A DNA stretch of 64,000 bases, from NCBI RefSeq assembly GCF_030813055.1, contig NZ_JAUSTW010000003.1, forward strand, positions 310,001 to 374,000, in the 5' to 3' direction. The notes below the pieces were generated by a model. That model ran no database searches. It had not been told where the DNA came from and saw nothing but the letters and a program-made list of their open reading frames with translations. Shown in pieces: positions 1 through 13,454 of this stretch. Source of the stretch: Neobacillus ginsengisoli (lineage in GTDB: Bacteria; Bacillota; Bacilli; Bacillales_B; DSM-18226). Within the stretch, counting starts at the first letter, position 1; every line of letters starts with the position of its first letter. Position numbers and translations under genes: made by a program.

Positions 1-219
1 ATCTTTTTCCTCTTTAATCATTGACCATTCTTCAAATGAGCGTATATATTCTTCATACTCAAGATTTTCGTCTGTATCATAAAAGGTTGAGATGACATTA
101 CAAGTAATTTTTTTTTCGTCGCATAGTGACTTCAAATAAAAAAGAGTAATTTTTAGATTTCCCTTTTTAACTTCACGGTGAATAAAATCATGATTTTCTT
201 TCAAGTCCTTAAGATTCAT
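1..219 (-). CDS. GerA-type spore germinant receptor subunit A, N-terminal fragment
   Basis: The frame is open from an ATG at 217-219 to the window edge (73 codons), so only the N-terminus is seen. A ribosome binding site AGGTGA lies 8 bases upstream. The start MNLKDLKENHDFIHREVKKG, followed by a Tyr-rich strand and the motif LCDEKKI, resembles the soluble N-terminal domain of GerAA/GerKA-type subunits, which have LKEN-D and TDENKV at the same places. These proteins form the inner-membrane germinant receptor of spores with B and C subunits. The membrane part, if present, lies outside the window. This is a family-level guess from a short piece. Confidence 0.55.
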   Translation of the reverse strand, partial: MNLKDLKENHDFIHREVKKGNLKITLFYLKSLCDEKKITCNVISTFYDTDENLEYEEYIRSFEEWSMIKEEKD

Positions 220-669
220 TAAAGTCACCTCAGAGTTATTATCCGCTAAAATACAAATTTTTACACATTAACCCAGAGTGCATTTCCTTAAATTGATCAA
301 TCGCCTCCGTGAGCTTAAGTAGAAATGGTTTAAAGTCAATGATACCTGAGCCAAAAAAACCATCCTTTTTCTTAACTTTTTAGACGCCGCCCAGAAAGGA
401 AAAATAATAGTCCTGGAGGAATGATACAATGCTATGGGTTATATTTTCGCCGAAAAGGAGGTAAAACGATGTGGAGGAGTTACGAGAGGATATAGAAAGA
501 TTTTATTCTCCTGGAGAAGTGGCATTACATATGGATATTGAAAGGCAGAAGGTAAATTGGTAAAACTAGTGAAATAAACACTCAAGAAAAATTTTATGAA
601 AGTTTAACGAATCTGCTCTTTTATTTCAATAAATAGAGTATAGAAGTGGTAAAAATCCTTACCCATAAA
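220..669. other. gene-poor stretch downstream of ssrA
   Basis: No full-length gene is visible here. The stretch holds the 5' flank of the ger gene, short open frames with good ribosome binding sites around 421-563 (one listed separately), and the flank of the tmRNA terminator. The 3' side of ssrA is a frequent integration site for genomic islands, so it may be remnant DNA, but I see no attachment-site duplication. Confidence 0.5.
471..563 (+). pseudogene. 30-codon helix-turn-helix-like fragment
   Basis: A GTG start follows a near-perfect AAAAGGAGG at normal spacing and gives a 30-residue peptide. Its part FYSPGEVALHMDIERQKVNW reads like the first two helices of MerR/excisionase-type HTH domains (SPGEVA, then RQ-V-W). 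The frame stops just after the Trp, where such domains continue, so it is most likely a truncated remnant of a DNA-binding or excisionase gene, or a tiny leader peptide. Similarity is by eye only. Confidence 0.3.
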
Positions 670-700
670 GAAAAAGACCAGATGGATACACCATCTGATC
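670..700 (-). terminator. rho-independent terminator of ssrA
   Basis: On the minus strand, CAGATGG and CCATCTG form a hairpin with a 5-base loop, followed by GTCTTTTTCTTT. No other minus-strand gene lies between it and the tmRNA 3' end, so it probably ends the ssrA precursor. Confidence 0.7.
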
Positions 701-871
701 AAGGACGATCTTTAAAAAATCTTAGCCAATTCAGAACTCAATTGACAATCTAAAGCATAAGTTTGTCACTAATATTTTTAAAGCATAAAGATGTAACTGT
801 GACAATTTGATGATTTAAGTCACATCTTTGCTAGTCTTGTTATCCACCTATGTATGGTGGAGACGGCGGGA

Positions 872-1153
872 CGTGCACTTCCATGCTTTCGTCATGGCAC
901 TGACTATATCTTGAACCTGCAATTTTTACAGGCCCTCCGGCGTCTTATGCGAACCATATATTTGCCTTTTAGGCATGAGGTTTCGCATCCTAGTACCACC
1001 AAATTGATCAATGGCAGCCTATGAGTCGATACACGGCTGTTGGATTACTCCACATACCGCTCGGCATTGCCTTATCACATTACTGTGACTTAGGTTTCAC
1101 CGATAAAGCCGGATTATCACTTGTGTGTTACCACACAAGGCGACTAATTACTA
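872..1153 (-). ncRNA. group I intron (IA-like) in the tmRNA T-loop
   Basis: All core helices can be drawn. P1: exon CGAU plus intron UA (1157-1152) pairs with UAGUCG (1146-1141), giving the conserved U-G wobble at the 5' splice site (U1154/G1144). P2: hairpin 1120-1139 with a GUAA loop. P3: UCCGGC (1113-1108) with GCCGGA (941-936). P4 UCGG/CCGA, P5 CCU/AGG with UCAC/GUGA, P6 CGG/CCG with UGGA/UCCA. P7: GACUCAU (1027-1021) with AUAGUC (907-902) within the typical AAGAUAUAGUC, leaving one bulged C. Extra hairpins lie between the P7 5' strand and the P3 3' strand (P7.1/P7.2), the mark of subgroup IA. P8 CCUG/CAGG; P9 881-897. The last intron base is G (872). No homing endonuclease frame is present. 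Confidence 0.93.
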
Positions 1154-1371
1154 ATCGAACCCGCGTCCAAAGATATTGGCACTTAAGCTTCTACGAGTGT
1201 AGTCGACATATTGGCGCTTCGCTGATCCTTATGCCTATCGACAGGCGTCCGGCCAGCTAGCCTGGTTGTTCTCTTCCTTCATCCTCAGGCGGTGGAATCC
1301 AGCGTAGCCCACTTAGAGTGAGTCCCTTACCCTACCACATGGGCGATGGAGGGAGGAACCGCTATGCAGTA

Positions 1372-1407
1372 TTAAGCTGCGAAAGCGAGGTTGTTGTTAG
1401 TTTTGCC
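1372..1407 (-). other. tmRNA proteolysis tag reading frame
   Basis: The resume codon GGC (1407-1405) starts the frame GKTNNNLAFAA, ended by TAA at 1374-1372. With the Ala from the charged tRNA-like end the tag is AGKTNNNLAFAA. The C-terminal hydrophobic AFAA fits recognition by ClpXP-type proteases; clpP is in this window. Confidence 0.9.
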
Positions 1408-1521
1408 AGTTATGGCTTTGACGTTTTAACGAGGCCGATCCCCTCGACTCGCAACCTAAGCTCAAACTACCCCTGTCGAATCCGTAGCGTCCCCATTATA
1501 AAAATGAAGCTAGACGTTCGG

Positions 1522-1545
1522 ATGCTCAACAATTGTTATGAGCAT
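1522..1545 (-). other. palindromic hairpin in the ssrA precursor leader
   Basis: ATGCTCA and TGAGCAT flank ACAATTGT, itself a palindrome, 28 bases upstream of the mature tmRNA 5' end and downstream of the predicted promoter. It would form a hairpin in the precursor 5' leader. It could be a processing signal or an operator; the sequence does not decide. Confidence 0.5.
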
Positions 1546-1577
1546 AAGTTATTGCCGCATCACTTAGCGACAAATTT

Positions 1578-1605
1578 ATTATAACATACTGTGAGTATTT
1601 TTCAA
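1578..1605 (-). promoter_or_regulatory. sigma-A promoter of ssrA
   Basis: On the minus strand TTGAAA (1605-1600) and TATAAT (1583-1578) are spaced by 16 bases. Transcription would start near 1571, leaving a leader of about 77 nt to be removed from the tmRNA 5' end. Confidence 0.7.
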
Positions 1606-1622
1606 TTGTAATTATTTGCAAG

Positions 1623-2090
1623 TTACATCTTTTGACGATCGCGGAAGGCCCGTTCAATTTCACGCTTCGCTTCTTTTTGTTTTAATGATTCTCGCTTATC
1701 ATAATTCTTCTTCCCTTTTGCCAGCCCAACTAAAACCTTGCAAAAACCATTTTTCAAATAAAGCTTTAATGGTACAAGTGCATAGCCTGCCTCTTTTGTT
1801 TCACCGATTAATTTATTAATTTCCTTTTTATGAAGCAATAGTTTACGTGTTCTTAGGGGATCATGGTTATAGCGATTCCCTTGCTCATATGGGCTGATGT
1901 GCATTCCAAATAAAACAGCTTCGCCACTTTGGATTCTTGCATAGGAATCCTTTAAATTCACCTTACCCGCACGAATCGACTTAATTTCCGTGCCCTGCAA
2001 AACGATTCCAGCTTCATAGGTTTCTTCAATAAAATAATCATGATAAGCCTTTTTATTTTGGGCGACAACTTTCCCTTCACCTTTTGGCAT
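1623..2090 (-). CDS. smpB: SsrA-binding protein SmpB
   Basis: Binds the tRNA-like part of tmRNA and brings it to stalled ribosomes for trans-translation. The ATG at 2088-2090 ([20 protein letters not shown]) is chosen because GAGGTGA lies just upstream; this gives 155 residues, the usual length. The beta-barrel core has the [19 protein letters not shown] segment, and the basic C-terminal tail ([20 protein letters not shown]) is the part that enters the decoding site. It lies between rnr and ssrA, the classic arrangement, with its own probable promoter upstream. Confidence 0.97.
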   Translation of the reverse strand: MPKGEGKVVAQNKKAYHDYFIEETYEAGIVLQGTEIKSIRAGKVNLKDSYARIQSGEAVLFGMHISPYEQGNRYNHDPLRTRKLLLHKKEINKLIGETKEAGYALVPLKLYLKNGFCKVLVGLAKGKKNYDKRESLKQKEAKREIERAFRDRQKM

Positions 2091-2115
2091 GTTTCTCACC
2101 TCTTCTATGGCTAAT

Positions 2116-2144
2116 ATTTTAGCAGAATGAACAGGTTCAGACAA
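2116..2144 (-). promoter_or_regulatory. probable sigma-A promoter of smpB
   Basis: TTGTCT (2144-2139) and TAAAAT (2121-2116) are spaced by 17 bases on the minus strand, about 26 bases upstream of the smpB start. Confidence 0.5.
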
Positions 2145-2217
2145 TTAAAGAAAACTCGCCGATTGGCAAGCCCGAAAGGGCGAAGACAGAGGCGAAGTTG
2201 CACTTATGCGTAATAGG

Positions 2218-2283
2218 AAAGGATAAACTTGTGAAAGTTTATCCTTTTCTATTAGCCAAAAGAGGGCCGACTGGTTGAGGCCC
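2218..2283 (-). terminator. hairpins between rnr and smpB, probable rnr terminator
   Basis: Two hairpins lie after the rnr stop on the minus strand. GGGCC/GGCCC (2283-2264) is followed by TCTTTT, and a 13-bp stem AAAGGATAAACTT (2247-2218, GTGA-type loop) is followed by a weaker T stretch. Either could end rnr transcription. A third small hairpin, GCCC-GAAA-GGGC, lies at 2170-2181. Confidence 0.5.
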
Positions 2284-2291
2284 CCGTTTGA

Positions 2292-4637
2292 CTATCTTCT
2301 CTTTTTCCGTTTCGTACTTTTGGATTTCGGAACATTATCGTAAAATTTCCTTTTCTTTTTCGATTTGTCCCCTTGACCTTGTCCTGACGAGTCAGACTTC
2401 TTATTACGGTCTCCCTGCTGTTTGCTTCGGCGCGGCTTGTTGGTATCGCTGCCGGTTTTGAAAACTTTCGGCGTCTCGGATCTCTCTCTGCGAGTACCTT
2501 TCATTCCGACGATTTCAAAATCAATTGAGCGTTCATCTTTATTGACCTTCACTACTCGTACAGTGATTTCATCGCCGATTCGGAACACATTACCTGTCCG
2601 TTCACCGATCATAGCGAAATGACGTTCATCAAAGCGATAATAGTCATCGGTCATGTAACTAACATGAACAAGTCCTTCAATCGTATTTGGAAGCTCAACG
2701 AACATCCCAAAATTGGTTACCGAGCTGATGATCCCATCATACTCAACGCCAATTTTATCTTCCATGTATTCCGCTTTCTTCAACTCATCGGTTTCACGCT
2801 CTGCATCAACCGCTCGGCGCTCCATTTTTGAAGAATGCTGGGCAATTTCAGGCAGACGGGCATTCCATTTTTCCCTGGTCGTTTCATCAAGTTTTCCTTC
2901 TATTAAATAGGTGCGAATCAAGCGATGAACGATCGTATCAGGATATCGGCGAATCGGCGATGTGAAATGTGTATAAAACTCAGTCGATAGTCCAAAGTGA
3001 CCTAAGCTTTCCGGATCATATTTTGCCTGCTGCATCGAGCGAAGCATAACGGTTGAAACAACCATTTCTTCCGGTTTCCCTTGGACCTCTTCAATAATTT
3101 CCTGAAGCGCCCTTGGATGAACTTCATTCGCAGTTCCTTTTACTATATAACCAAAGTTGGTAATAAACTCGAAAAACTTTCTCAGCTTATCTTCTTTCGG
3201 ATCTTCATGAATTCGGTATATAAACGGAACATCCATCCAATGGAAATGTTCGGCAACCGTTTCATTGGCAGCAAGCATAAACTCTTCAATTAACCGCTCC
3301 GCAACAGAACGCTCACGGAGGATAACATCTGTTGGTTTACCTTCATCATCTACCAATACTTTGGATTCTTTAAAATCAAAATCGATTGCGCCGCGCTTCA
3401 TTCTTTTATTACGCAAAATCGCCGCAAGCTCTTCCATCATTTCAAACATTGGTACAAGCGCCTCATACCTCGCTCTTGTTTCCTCATCATGATCAACAAG
3501 AATCCTATTCACATCATGATAGGTCATCCGCTCAGTTGTTTTAATCACACTTTGAAAAATCTCATGGTTGACCACTTGACCTTCAGACGAAATTTCCATA
3601 TTACAAGAAAGCACTAAACGGTCTACTTTCGGATTTAAGGAACAAATCCCATTCGATAGCCGGTGGGGAATCATCGGAATAACCCTGTCTACTAAATAAA
3701 CACTTGTAGCTCTTTCTTCCGCTTCAAGATCAATTGGTGTTCCTTCTTTTACATAATAGCTGACATCGGCAATATGAACGCCCAGCTTATAGTTACCGTT
3801 TTCAAGCTTAGTAACGGTAACAGCATCATCCAGGTCCTTCGCATCGGCACCATCAATCGTAACAATGGTTTCGTTCCGAAGATCACGTCGGTTAGCCAAT
3901 TCACTCTCATCAATCGTATCAGGTGTTTCATTGGCCTGCTGCAATACTTCATCAGGAAAAGCCATTGGCAAACCGTGCTTATGTATAACAGAAAGGATGT
4001 CCACTCCGGGATCATTTTTGTGCCCGAGAATTTCAATAACTTCACCCTCTGCACTTTTTCGCCCTTCAGGATAAGTTACCAGCTTAACCACCACTTTATG
4101 TCCTTCAACCGCTCCTTTAGAAGCCGATTTCGGGATAAAAATGTCACTGGCAAACTTTTTATCATCGGGAATCACAAAACCAAAACTCTTGCTTTCCACA
4201 TACGTTCCTACCATTTGCTGAATGCCCCGCTCCAAGATGCGAATAATGCTTCCTTCACGGCGTTGGCCAGACGTTTCCGATGAAACGCGAGCTAGAACGG
4301 TATCTCCATGCATAGCGGTGTTGGTTTCATTTGGCGGAATAAAAATATCATCCATTCCCGGCTCATCAGGAATAACAAACGCAAATCCTTTCGCATGCCC
4401 GGTCAACTTTCCGCGAATTAAGTTCATTTTCTGCGGCAAGCCATAGCGGTTGCTGCGGGTTCGAACCACTAACCCTTTTTCTTCCATTTGGACAAGTGCT
4501 TTAACAAACTCTTTAAAATCACTCGAGTCTTGAATACCGAAGGCTGCCTCAAGCTCTTGAACCGTTAATGGTTTATATGCCTCATCCTTCATATATTGCA
4601 AAAGCTTGTCTACGTGCTTTTGAATATTATCTTCCAA
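2292..4637 (-). CDS. rnr: ribonuclease R
   Basis: A 3'-5' exoribonuclease of the RNase II family that degrades structured RNA and acts with tmRNA-SmpB on faulty mRNAs. I place the start at a TTG (4635-4637) because AAAGGAGGG precedes it at proper spacing; this gives 781 residues beginning [13 protein letters not shown]. Order of domains: winged helix, two cold-shock domains, RNB catalytic domain with [12 protein letters not shown] holding the metal-binding Asp residues, an S1 domain near the C-terminus ([18 protein letters not shown]), and a Lys/Arg-rich tail ending STKRKKRR. It lies 25 bases after est. Confidence 0.96.
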   Translation of the reverse strand: MEDNIQKHVDKLLQYMKDEAYKPLTVQELEAAFGIQDSSDFKEFVKALVQMEEKGLVVRTRSNRYGLPQKMNLIRGKLTGHAKGFAFVIPDEPGMDDIFIPPNETNTAMHGDTVLARVSSETSGQRREGSIIRILERGIQQMVGTYVESKSFGFVIPDDKKFASDIFIPKSASKGAVEGHKVVVKLVTYPEGRKSAEGEVIEILGHKNDPGVDILSVIHKHGLPMAFPDEVLQQANETPDTIDESELANRRDLRNETIVTIDGADAKDLDDAVTVTKLENGNYKLGVHIADVSYYVKEGTPIDLEAEERATSVYLVDRVIPMIPHRLSNGICSLNPKVDRLVLSCNMEISSEGQVVNHEIFQSVIKTTERMTYHDVNRILVDHDEETRARYEALVPMFEMMEELAAILRNKRMKRGAIDFDFKESKVLVDDEGKPTDVILRERSVAERLIEEFMLAANETVAEHFHWMDVPFIYRIHEDPKEDKLRKFFEFITNFGYIVKGTANEVHPRALQEIIEEVQGKPEEMVVSTVMLRSMQQAKYDPESLGHFGLSTEFYTHFTSPIRRYPDTIVHRLIRTYLIEGKLDETTREKWNARLPEIAQHSSKMERRAVDAERETDELKKAEYMEDKIGVEYDGIISSVTNFGMFVELPNTIEGLVHVSYMTDDYYRFDERHFAMIGERTGNVFRIGDEITVRVVKVNKDERSIDFEIVGMKGTRRERSETPKVFKTGSDTNKPRRSKQQGDRNKKSDSSGQGQGDKSKKKRKFYDNVPKSKSTKRKKRR

Positions 4638-4662
4638 GCAAATCCCTCCTTTGGGGTGCAAT

Positions 4663-5409
4663 TTAATCGTTCCAATCTAATTTTTCTAAAAAGGCGTAAA
4701 TATCTTCATGAAGCTGTTCCCGCTCTTTATCCAATGTGATCACATGGCCGGATTCTTCATACCATTTAATCTCTTTAATATCTGATTCCACTTCACGGTA
4801 AATAATATTGGCACTATCCGTATTAATCATATGGTCGTGACGAGCCTGGACTACGAAGATAGGGGAATATATCATATCAACATGATCACGAACGTCGGCT
4901 ATTAACTCCTGAAGTGCCTTTAAGGTATTCATCGGTGTTTTTTTAAACTCATTCATTTCCATTTCGATTTGCTCTTCTGTTTTTCCTTCACGTTTTTTAA
5001 ATTCGCGGGCATATTCAAGAATTCCTTGGTACATAACTTCTTCACTTTTGATATACATAGGTGCACACATCGGTACAATACCTTTTATAGGTACAGTGTA
5101 ACCCAATTTCAAAGAAAATACGCCGCCAAGGGAAAGTCCTGCGACCGCAATTTCCGTATATCCTTTGTTTTTTAAAAATTCATATCCATTTACTACATCC
5201 TGCCACCAGTCTTCCGGTCCTGTATGGACAAGTTCTTCAGGAGGGACTCCATGACCTTTGTAGTGCGGTGCATGGCATGTATAGCCTTTCTTTTCAAGGA
5301 AACGGCCCAGCATCCTGACATCTGCAGAATTACCTGTAAATCCATGCAGTAATAGAACGGCTCTTTTTCCTCCTTCAAATGTAAATGGCCTAGGTATTGA
5401 AACTCTCAT
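4663..5409 (-). CDS. est: carboxylesterase (Est30/YvaK family)
   Basis: Alpha/beta hydrolase of 248 residues that cleaves short-chain carboxyl esters. The nucleophile is S93 in GLSLGG, with D192 (in ARHD) and H222 (in SGHV) completing the triad, at almost the same positions as in Geobacillus Est30. LLLHGFTG at 19-26 supplies the oxyanion region. The ATG is preceded by AAAGGAG. The gene sits between secG and rnr as in B. subtilis (yvaK); its physiological substrate is not known from the sequence. Confidence 0.93.
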   Translation of the reverse strand: MRVSIPRPFTFEGGKRAVLLLHGFTGNSADVRMLGRFLEKKGYTCHAPHYKGHGVPPEELVHTGPEDWWQDVVNGYEFLKNKGYTEIAVAGLSLGGVFSLKLGYTVPIKGIVPMCAPMYIKSEEVMYQGILEYAREFKKREGKTEEQIEMEMNEFKKTPMNTLKALQELIADVRDHVDMIYSPIFVVQARHDHMINTDSANIIYREVESDIKEIKWYEESGHVITLDKEREQLHEDIYAFLEKLDWND

Positions 5410-5509
5410 TTGTAAAACTCCTTTAAAAATCAGTTAACTTATCTTAGTTTAAGCAAAGTGAGGGTGAACATTCCAGAAATAAGACTTACGAGAGGAGAAG
5501 TTTAGTCAT

Positions 5510-5694
5510 TATTGAGGATATTATCAAATTTAGGGCATTTTCGATTTTATCTTTTCAGAGACTTATTTACAAATTCCTTTTTCTCTCTATCTTTCCCCGT
5601 TTTTAATACGTTTGATATTTCCACTTTTAGCTTGACTAAGACTGTGAACTCCAATAATTTATTCAAACACTTTAACGAAAAGTTATCCTCAATA
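5510..5694. repeat. 11-bp inverted repeat enclosing 163 bp in the est-secG gap
   Basis: TATTGAGGATA (5510-5520) and TATCCTCAATA (5684-5694) are perfect inverted copies within a 333-base gap with no convincing gene. The enclosed DNA is AT-rich. It could be a chance match, a small decayed element or a long-range stem. Confidence 0.35.
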
Positions 5695-5702
5695 TAAATG
5701 AC

Positions 5703-5729
5703 AAAAAAACCCGGCGGGTAGCCAGGTTT
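5703..5729 (-). terminator. terminator after secG
   Basis: On the minus strand AAACCTGGC pairs with GCCGGGTTT (one mismatch) and runs into seven T residues, 14 bases after the secG stop. Confidence 0.8.
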
Positions 5730-5742
5730 ATAGTATGCTTTA

Positions 5743-5976
5743 TTAGATTTTAAAGTAAGTAACAGCGATAGCAAGAACAAAGAATAATATCGATAAAATG
5801 ATCGTAATGCGGTGAAGAATCAAATCAATTCCCCGTGCTTTTTGCTTTCCGAAAAGTGATTCGGCACCACCCGAAATGGCTCCGGACAATCCAGCGCTCT
5901 TACCTGATTGAAGTAAAACAACCCCAATAAGTCCAATACTTACGATAACTAATAATACGACAACTAATGTATGCAT
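5743..5976 (-). CDS. secG: preprotein translocase subunit SecG
   Basis: Small subunit of the SecYEG channel. I choose the ATG at 5974-5976 ([20 protein letters not shown]) because AGGAGGTG lies 8 bases upstream; the result, 77 residues, matches the family (76 in B. subtilis). Two hydrophobic segments (about 2-22 and 52-74) flank the conserved loop [20 protein letters not shown]. It heads the secG-est-rnr-smpB-ssrA cluster but has its own terminator. Confidence 0.96.
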   Translation of the reverse strand: MHTLVVVLLVIVSIGLIGVVLLQSGKSAGLSGAISGGAESLFGKQKARGIDLILHRITIILSILFFVLAIAVTYFKI

Positions 5977-6124
5977 GAAGGCCACCTCCTGTTAGACGTA
6001 CATTTCACAGTATTCTTAATTTACCATATAAACGCCCTTTTAACAATAGTAGTTATTGTGACAGCATCAAGGAGGATATTGGGAAAGACAGAATTCACTT
6101 TTAATAAGCCCAAAATGCAAAATA

Positions 6125-6149
6125 AAAGACACTCATTGAAAAATGAGTG
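6125..6149 (-). terminator. terminator of the glycolytic operon (after eno)
   Basis: CACTCATT pairs with AATGAGTG on the minus strand, followed by TCTTTTATT, directly after the eno stop. Confidence 0.85.
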
Positions 6150-6160
6150 CCTCTTTATGT

Positions 6161-7471
<1,311 letters not shown>

Positions 7472-7486
7472 TTAAGAATAAAATTA

Positions 7487-9797
<2,311 letters not shown>

Positions 9798-9901
9798 TTA
9801 ACAAAGAAGCAAATTATTGATATATACATAAAAATTGTCGAATTCCACTAAAAATCGTTACTATCACCAAATTATTTGTCGATATCGACGTGTAGATAGA
9901 A

Positions 9902-11086
9902 TTACTTATCGTTCAATGCAACAACACCCGGTAGTGCTTTGCCTTCCATAAATTCAAGCGATGCTCCGCCGCCAGTGGATATATGGCTCATTTTTTCAGC
10001 CAAATTGAACTTTTCTACTGCTGCTGCAGAGTCCCCGCCTCCAATAACTGAATATGTACCTTCTGCTTCGGCAAGAGCTTCCGCAACTGCTTTTGTTCCA
10101 TTGGCAAATTTATCAATTTCAAACACACCCATAGGGCCGTTCCAAATCACTAATTTTGATTTTTGAATCACATCACGATAAATTTCTGCCGTTTTTGGTC
10201 CGATATCAAGGGCTTCCCAATCAGCAGGAATCTCTTCAATGGATACTACTTTTGAATTTGCATCTGCAGAGAAATCATCCGCAATAACCGCATCAACAGG
10301 CATGTAGAAATTAACGCCTTTTTCTTTCGCTTTATCCATGAATTCCTTCGCAAGATCAATTTTATCTGCTTCAAGAAGGGATTTGCCAATTTCATGGCCT
10401 TGTGCTTTTACAAAGGTATAAGCTAAACCGCCGCCGATGATAAGGTTATCTACTTTTTCTAATAGATTTTCAATAACACCAATCTTATCTTTAACTTTCG
10501 CACCACCGATAATCGCTGTAAAAGGACGTTCAGGATTTGATAGGGCTTTACCTAGTACTTCAAGTTCTTTTTCCATTAAAAAGCCGGCAACAGCAGGAAG
10601 GTTATGCGCAATTCCTTCTGTGGAAGCATGGGCACGATGAGCCGCACCAAAAGCGTCATTCACATAAACATCAGCAAGCTCTGCAAATGCTTTGGCTAAT
10701 TCAGGATCATTCTTTTCTTCGCCAGGATAAAAACGTACGTTTTCGAGAAGAAGGACGTCACCTTCGTTCATTGTTTCAATTAATGCTTTAACAGAATCAC
10801 CATAAGCTTCATCTGCCTTCTTCACTTCTTTGCCAAGCAATTCGGAAAGTCGTACGCCAACTGGAGTTAAGCGCATTTCTTCAACCACTTTTCCTTTCGG
10901 ACGACCGAAGTGGCTTGCTAAAATCACTTTCGCACCGTTGTCCATTAAATACTGAATGGTTGGCAATGCGGCACGAATCCTTGTTTCATCAGTAATTTGT
11001 CCATCCTGCATAGGTACGTTAAAATCAACCCTGCAAAAAACGCGTTTCCCTTTAACATCAACATCTTTTAATGATTTTTTGTTCAT
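9902..11086 (-). CDS. pgk: phosphoglycerate kinase
   Basis: Transfers the acyl phosphate of 1,3-bisphosphoglycerate to ADP. 394 residues, standard for bacteria. Signature RVDFNVP near the N-terminus, SHFGRPKG, and the nucleotide-binding [12 protein letters not shown] with [10 protein letters not shown] at the C-terminus. It follows a strong hairpin after gapA, so its level can be set apart from cggR-gapA. Confidence 0.98.
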   Translation of the reverse strand: MNKKSLKDVDVKGKRVFCRVDFNVPMQDGQITDETRIRAALPTIQYLMDNGAKVILASHFGRPKGKVVEEMRLTPVGVRLSELLGKEVKKADEAYGDSVKALIETMNEGDVLLLENVRFYPGEEKNDPELAKAFAELADVYVNDAFGAAHRAHASTEGIAHNLPAVAGFLMEKELEVLGKALSNPERPFTAIIGGAKVKDKIGVIENLLEKVDNLIIGGGLAYTFVKAQGHEIGKSLLEADKIDLAKEFMDKAKEKGVNFYMPVDAVIADDFSADANSKVVSIEEIPADWEALDIGPKTAEIYRDVIQKSKLVIWNGPMGVFEIDKFANGTKAVAEALAEAEGTYSVIGGGDSAAAVEKFNLAEKMSHISTGGGASLEFMEGKALPGVVALNDK

Positions 11087-11133
11087 GCGAAGAGCCTCCT
11101 AGAGTATAAGCTACTATAAAAACAGGTTTCATT

Positions 11134-11165
11134 AAAAAAGGAGCGGGGGAATCTCCCCCGCTCCC
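11134..11165 (-). terminator. strong hairpin between gapA and pgk
   Basis: GGAGCGGGGG pairs with CCCCCGCTCC on the minus strand and is followed by a T run. It would stop or weaken transcription after gapA, so cggR-gapA and pgk-tpiA-gpmI-eno can be made at different levels, as known in B. subtilis. Confidence 0.85.
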
Positions 11166-11240
11166 CTTTGTAATACCATTAATCATTATAGCCTTTTTAA
11201 GATTGAGATTCCAATCCTAGCCAATGATTTAAATGTATAA

Positions 11241-12278
<1,038 letters not shown>

Positions 12279-12298
12279 CTATTTTATTTAAAAAGGTT

Positions 12299-13321
12299 TT
12301 ACCCTTTTAATAACATTCTTGCTGCACCTTCATCCGTAATTAAGATCGTCGATGATGGCGCTTGTTTCATATAAGACTTTATCGCTTTTGCCTTTGAGCT
12401 TCCGCCTGCAACCGCAATAACATTGGATATTCTTGTAAGGTCATTTAGCTGTAGACCAATTGTTAAAGCTTTGTGGACAATTTCGCCCTCTTCATTAAAA
12501 TAGTAACCAAATGCTTCACCAACGGCTTTTCCACCTTCAATTTTCTTCATTTCATCAGGCGGTGTTTTTCTTCGCTTGGCCATCGTGATAGCATCCCCTA
12601 TTCCGTGAAGTACCATGCTTGCTGATTTAATCAGCTCTAAAACTTCGTGAATAGCAGGTTCCTTGATTAAAGACTCATAAATCTCAGGGCTGACTTGGTC
12701 CGGTACATAAAAAACGCGGTGCTTTGAATGGGTATTCTTTGACATAATCGAACTGACCGTATTTGCCTGATTTTGAACATCCTCACCGATTCCCCCACGG
12801 GCTGGAACAAACAGTAATTCTTTATTACCTAGATCAGGTGAAAGTTGCTCAGCTACTGTCGCCATTGTCGAGCCACCAGTCACAGCGATGATATTTTTCC
12901 CTCCAAGAAGCTTTTTCATGCTAGTTGCACATGCTTTTCCCAGTTCACTTTTCACCATTGGAGATTCATCACTATTTCCAGGTACGATAATTGCCTTTTT
13001 AATGCCAAGGCGATTTTTCAGCTCTAATTCCATTACATCAATACCTTTTAATTCGCGCATCAAGCCTTCAAGATCTTCGAGTAAATTTTTTCCTTCAGAT
13101 GTCAAACTCATTCCCACATTATTTGTGTAAATTAGATTTTGATCCTTTAAAAATTCCACTTCACTTCGAAGAATTCTTTCTGTAAATCCAAGACTGGCTG
13201 CTAAGCTCCTTCTTCCCACCGGCTGCATAAATTCGATGTTTCTGAGGATGGAATATCTTTTCTGTAATACTTGAAGGAGATCAGGTAATAATCTCTTTTG
13301 AATGTCAATGAACGATTGCAT
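12299..13321 (-). CDS. cggR: central glycolytic genes regulator CggR
   Basis: SorC-family repressor of the gapA operon, released by fructose-1,6-bisphosphate. I use the second ATG (13319-13321, MQSFIDIQKRLLPDL), which is about 10 bases after AAAGGAG; the first ATG is too close. This gives 340 residues, the same as in B. subtilis. An N-terminal winged helix (PVGRRSLAASLGFTERILR) is followed by the sugar-phosphate domain with AVTGGST and VPARGGIGEDVQNQANT. The operator lies directly upstream. Confidence 0.97.
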   Translation of the reverse strand: MQSFIDIQKRLLPDLLQVLQKRYSILRNIEFMQPVGRRSLAASLGFTERILRSEVEFLKDQNLIYTNNVGMSLTSEGKNLLEDLEGLMRELKGIDVMELELKNRLGIKKAIIVPGNSDESPMVKSELGKACATSMKKLLGGKNIIAVTGGSTMATVAEQLSPDLGNKELLFVPARGGIGEDVQNQANTVSSIMSKNTHSKHRVFYVPDQVSPEIYESLIKEPAIHEVLELIKSASMVLHGIGDAITMAKRRKTPPDEMKKIEGGKAVGEAFGYYFNEEGEIVHKALTIGLQLNDLTRISNVIAVAGGSSKAKAIKSYMKQAPSSTILITDEGAARMLLKG

Positions 13322-13352
13322 GTGTTGCATGCTCCTTTATATTATGTAGTTG

Positions 13353-13388
13353 GTCAAAAAATGTCCACCATAGACATATTATGTCCCG
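13353..13388 (-). promoter_or_regulatory. CggR operator
   Basis: On the minus strand the site reads CGGGAC-N6-TGTC-N4-GTGGAC-N6-TGAC, matching the tandem CggR site of B. subtilis (CGGGAC-N6-TGTC twice) with small changes in the second half. It lies 32 bases upstream of the cggR start, fitting autoregulation of the whole operon. I could not fix the promoter hexamers with certainty. Confidence 0.88.
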
Positions 13389-13396
13389 CTACATGT

Positions 13397-13440
13397 AAAA
13401 AAAATCACCCCTGTTACATTTTCCATTTTAACAGGAGTGA
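13397..13440 (-). terminator. terminator of the rpoN-glutaredoxin unit
   Basis: CACTCCTGTTA pairs with TAACAGGGGTGA on the minus strand and runs into eight T residues. It separates this unit from the glycolytic operon. Confidence 0.85.
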
Positions 13441-13454
13441 AAACCTATTTCAAC

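Larger units (their letters stand above)
855..1494 (-). ncRNA. ssrA: tmRNA (ssrA), interrupted by a group I intron
   Basis: Transfer-messenger RNA rescues stalled ribosomes with SmpB and tags the product for ClpP-type proteases. The mature 5' end GGGGACGCTACGGATTCGAC is at 1494 and the encoded CCA ends at 855. The 5' GGGGACG pairs with CGTCTCC before ACCA to form the acceptor stem. The tag frame reads GKTNNNLAFAA after the charged Ala. The T-arm is split: GCGGGTTCGAT (5' exon, ends at 1154) and TCCCGC (3' exon, begins at 871) are separated by 282 nt with group I intron structure. Exons without the intron total 358 nt, a normal tmRNA length. smpB lies just upstream, as in B. subtilis. Confidence 0.97.

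Noticed and set aside
1021..1584. Open frames of 79 and 88 codons on the plus strand
   Set aside because: They are antisense to the tmRNA exons and its intron, whose RNA structures are clear; no ribosome binding sites.
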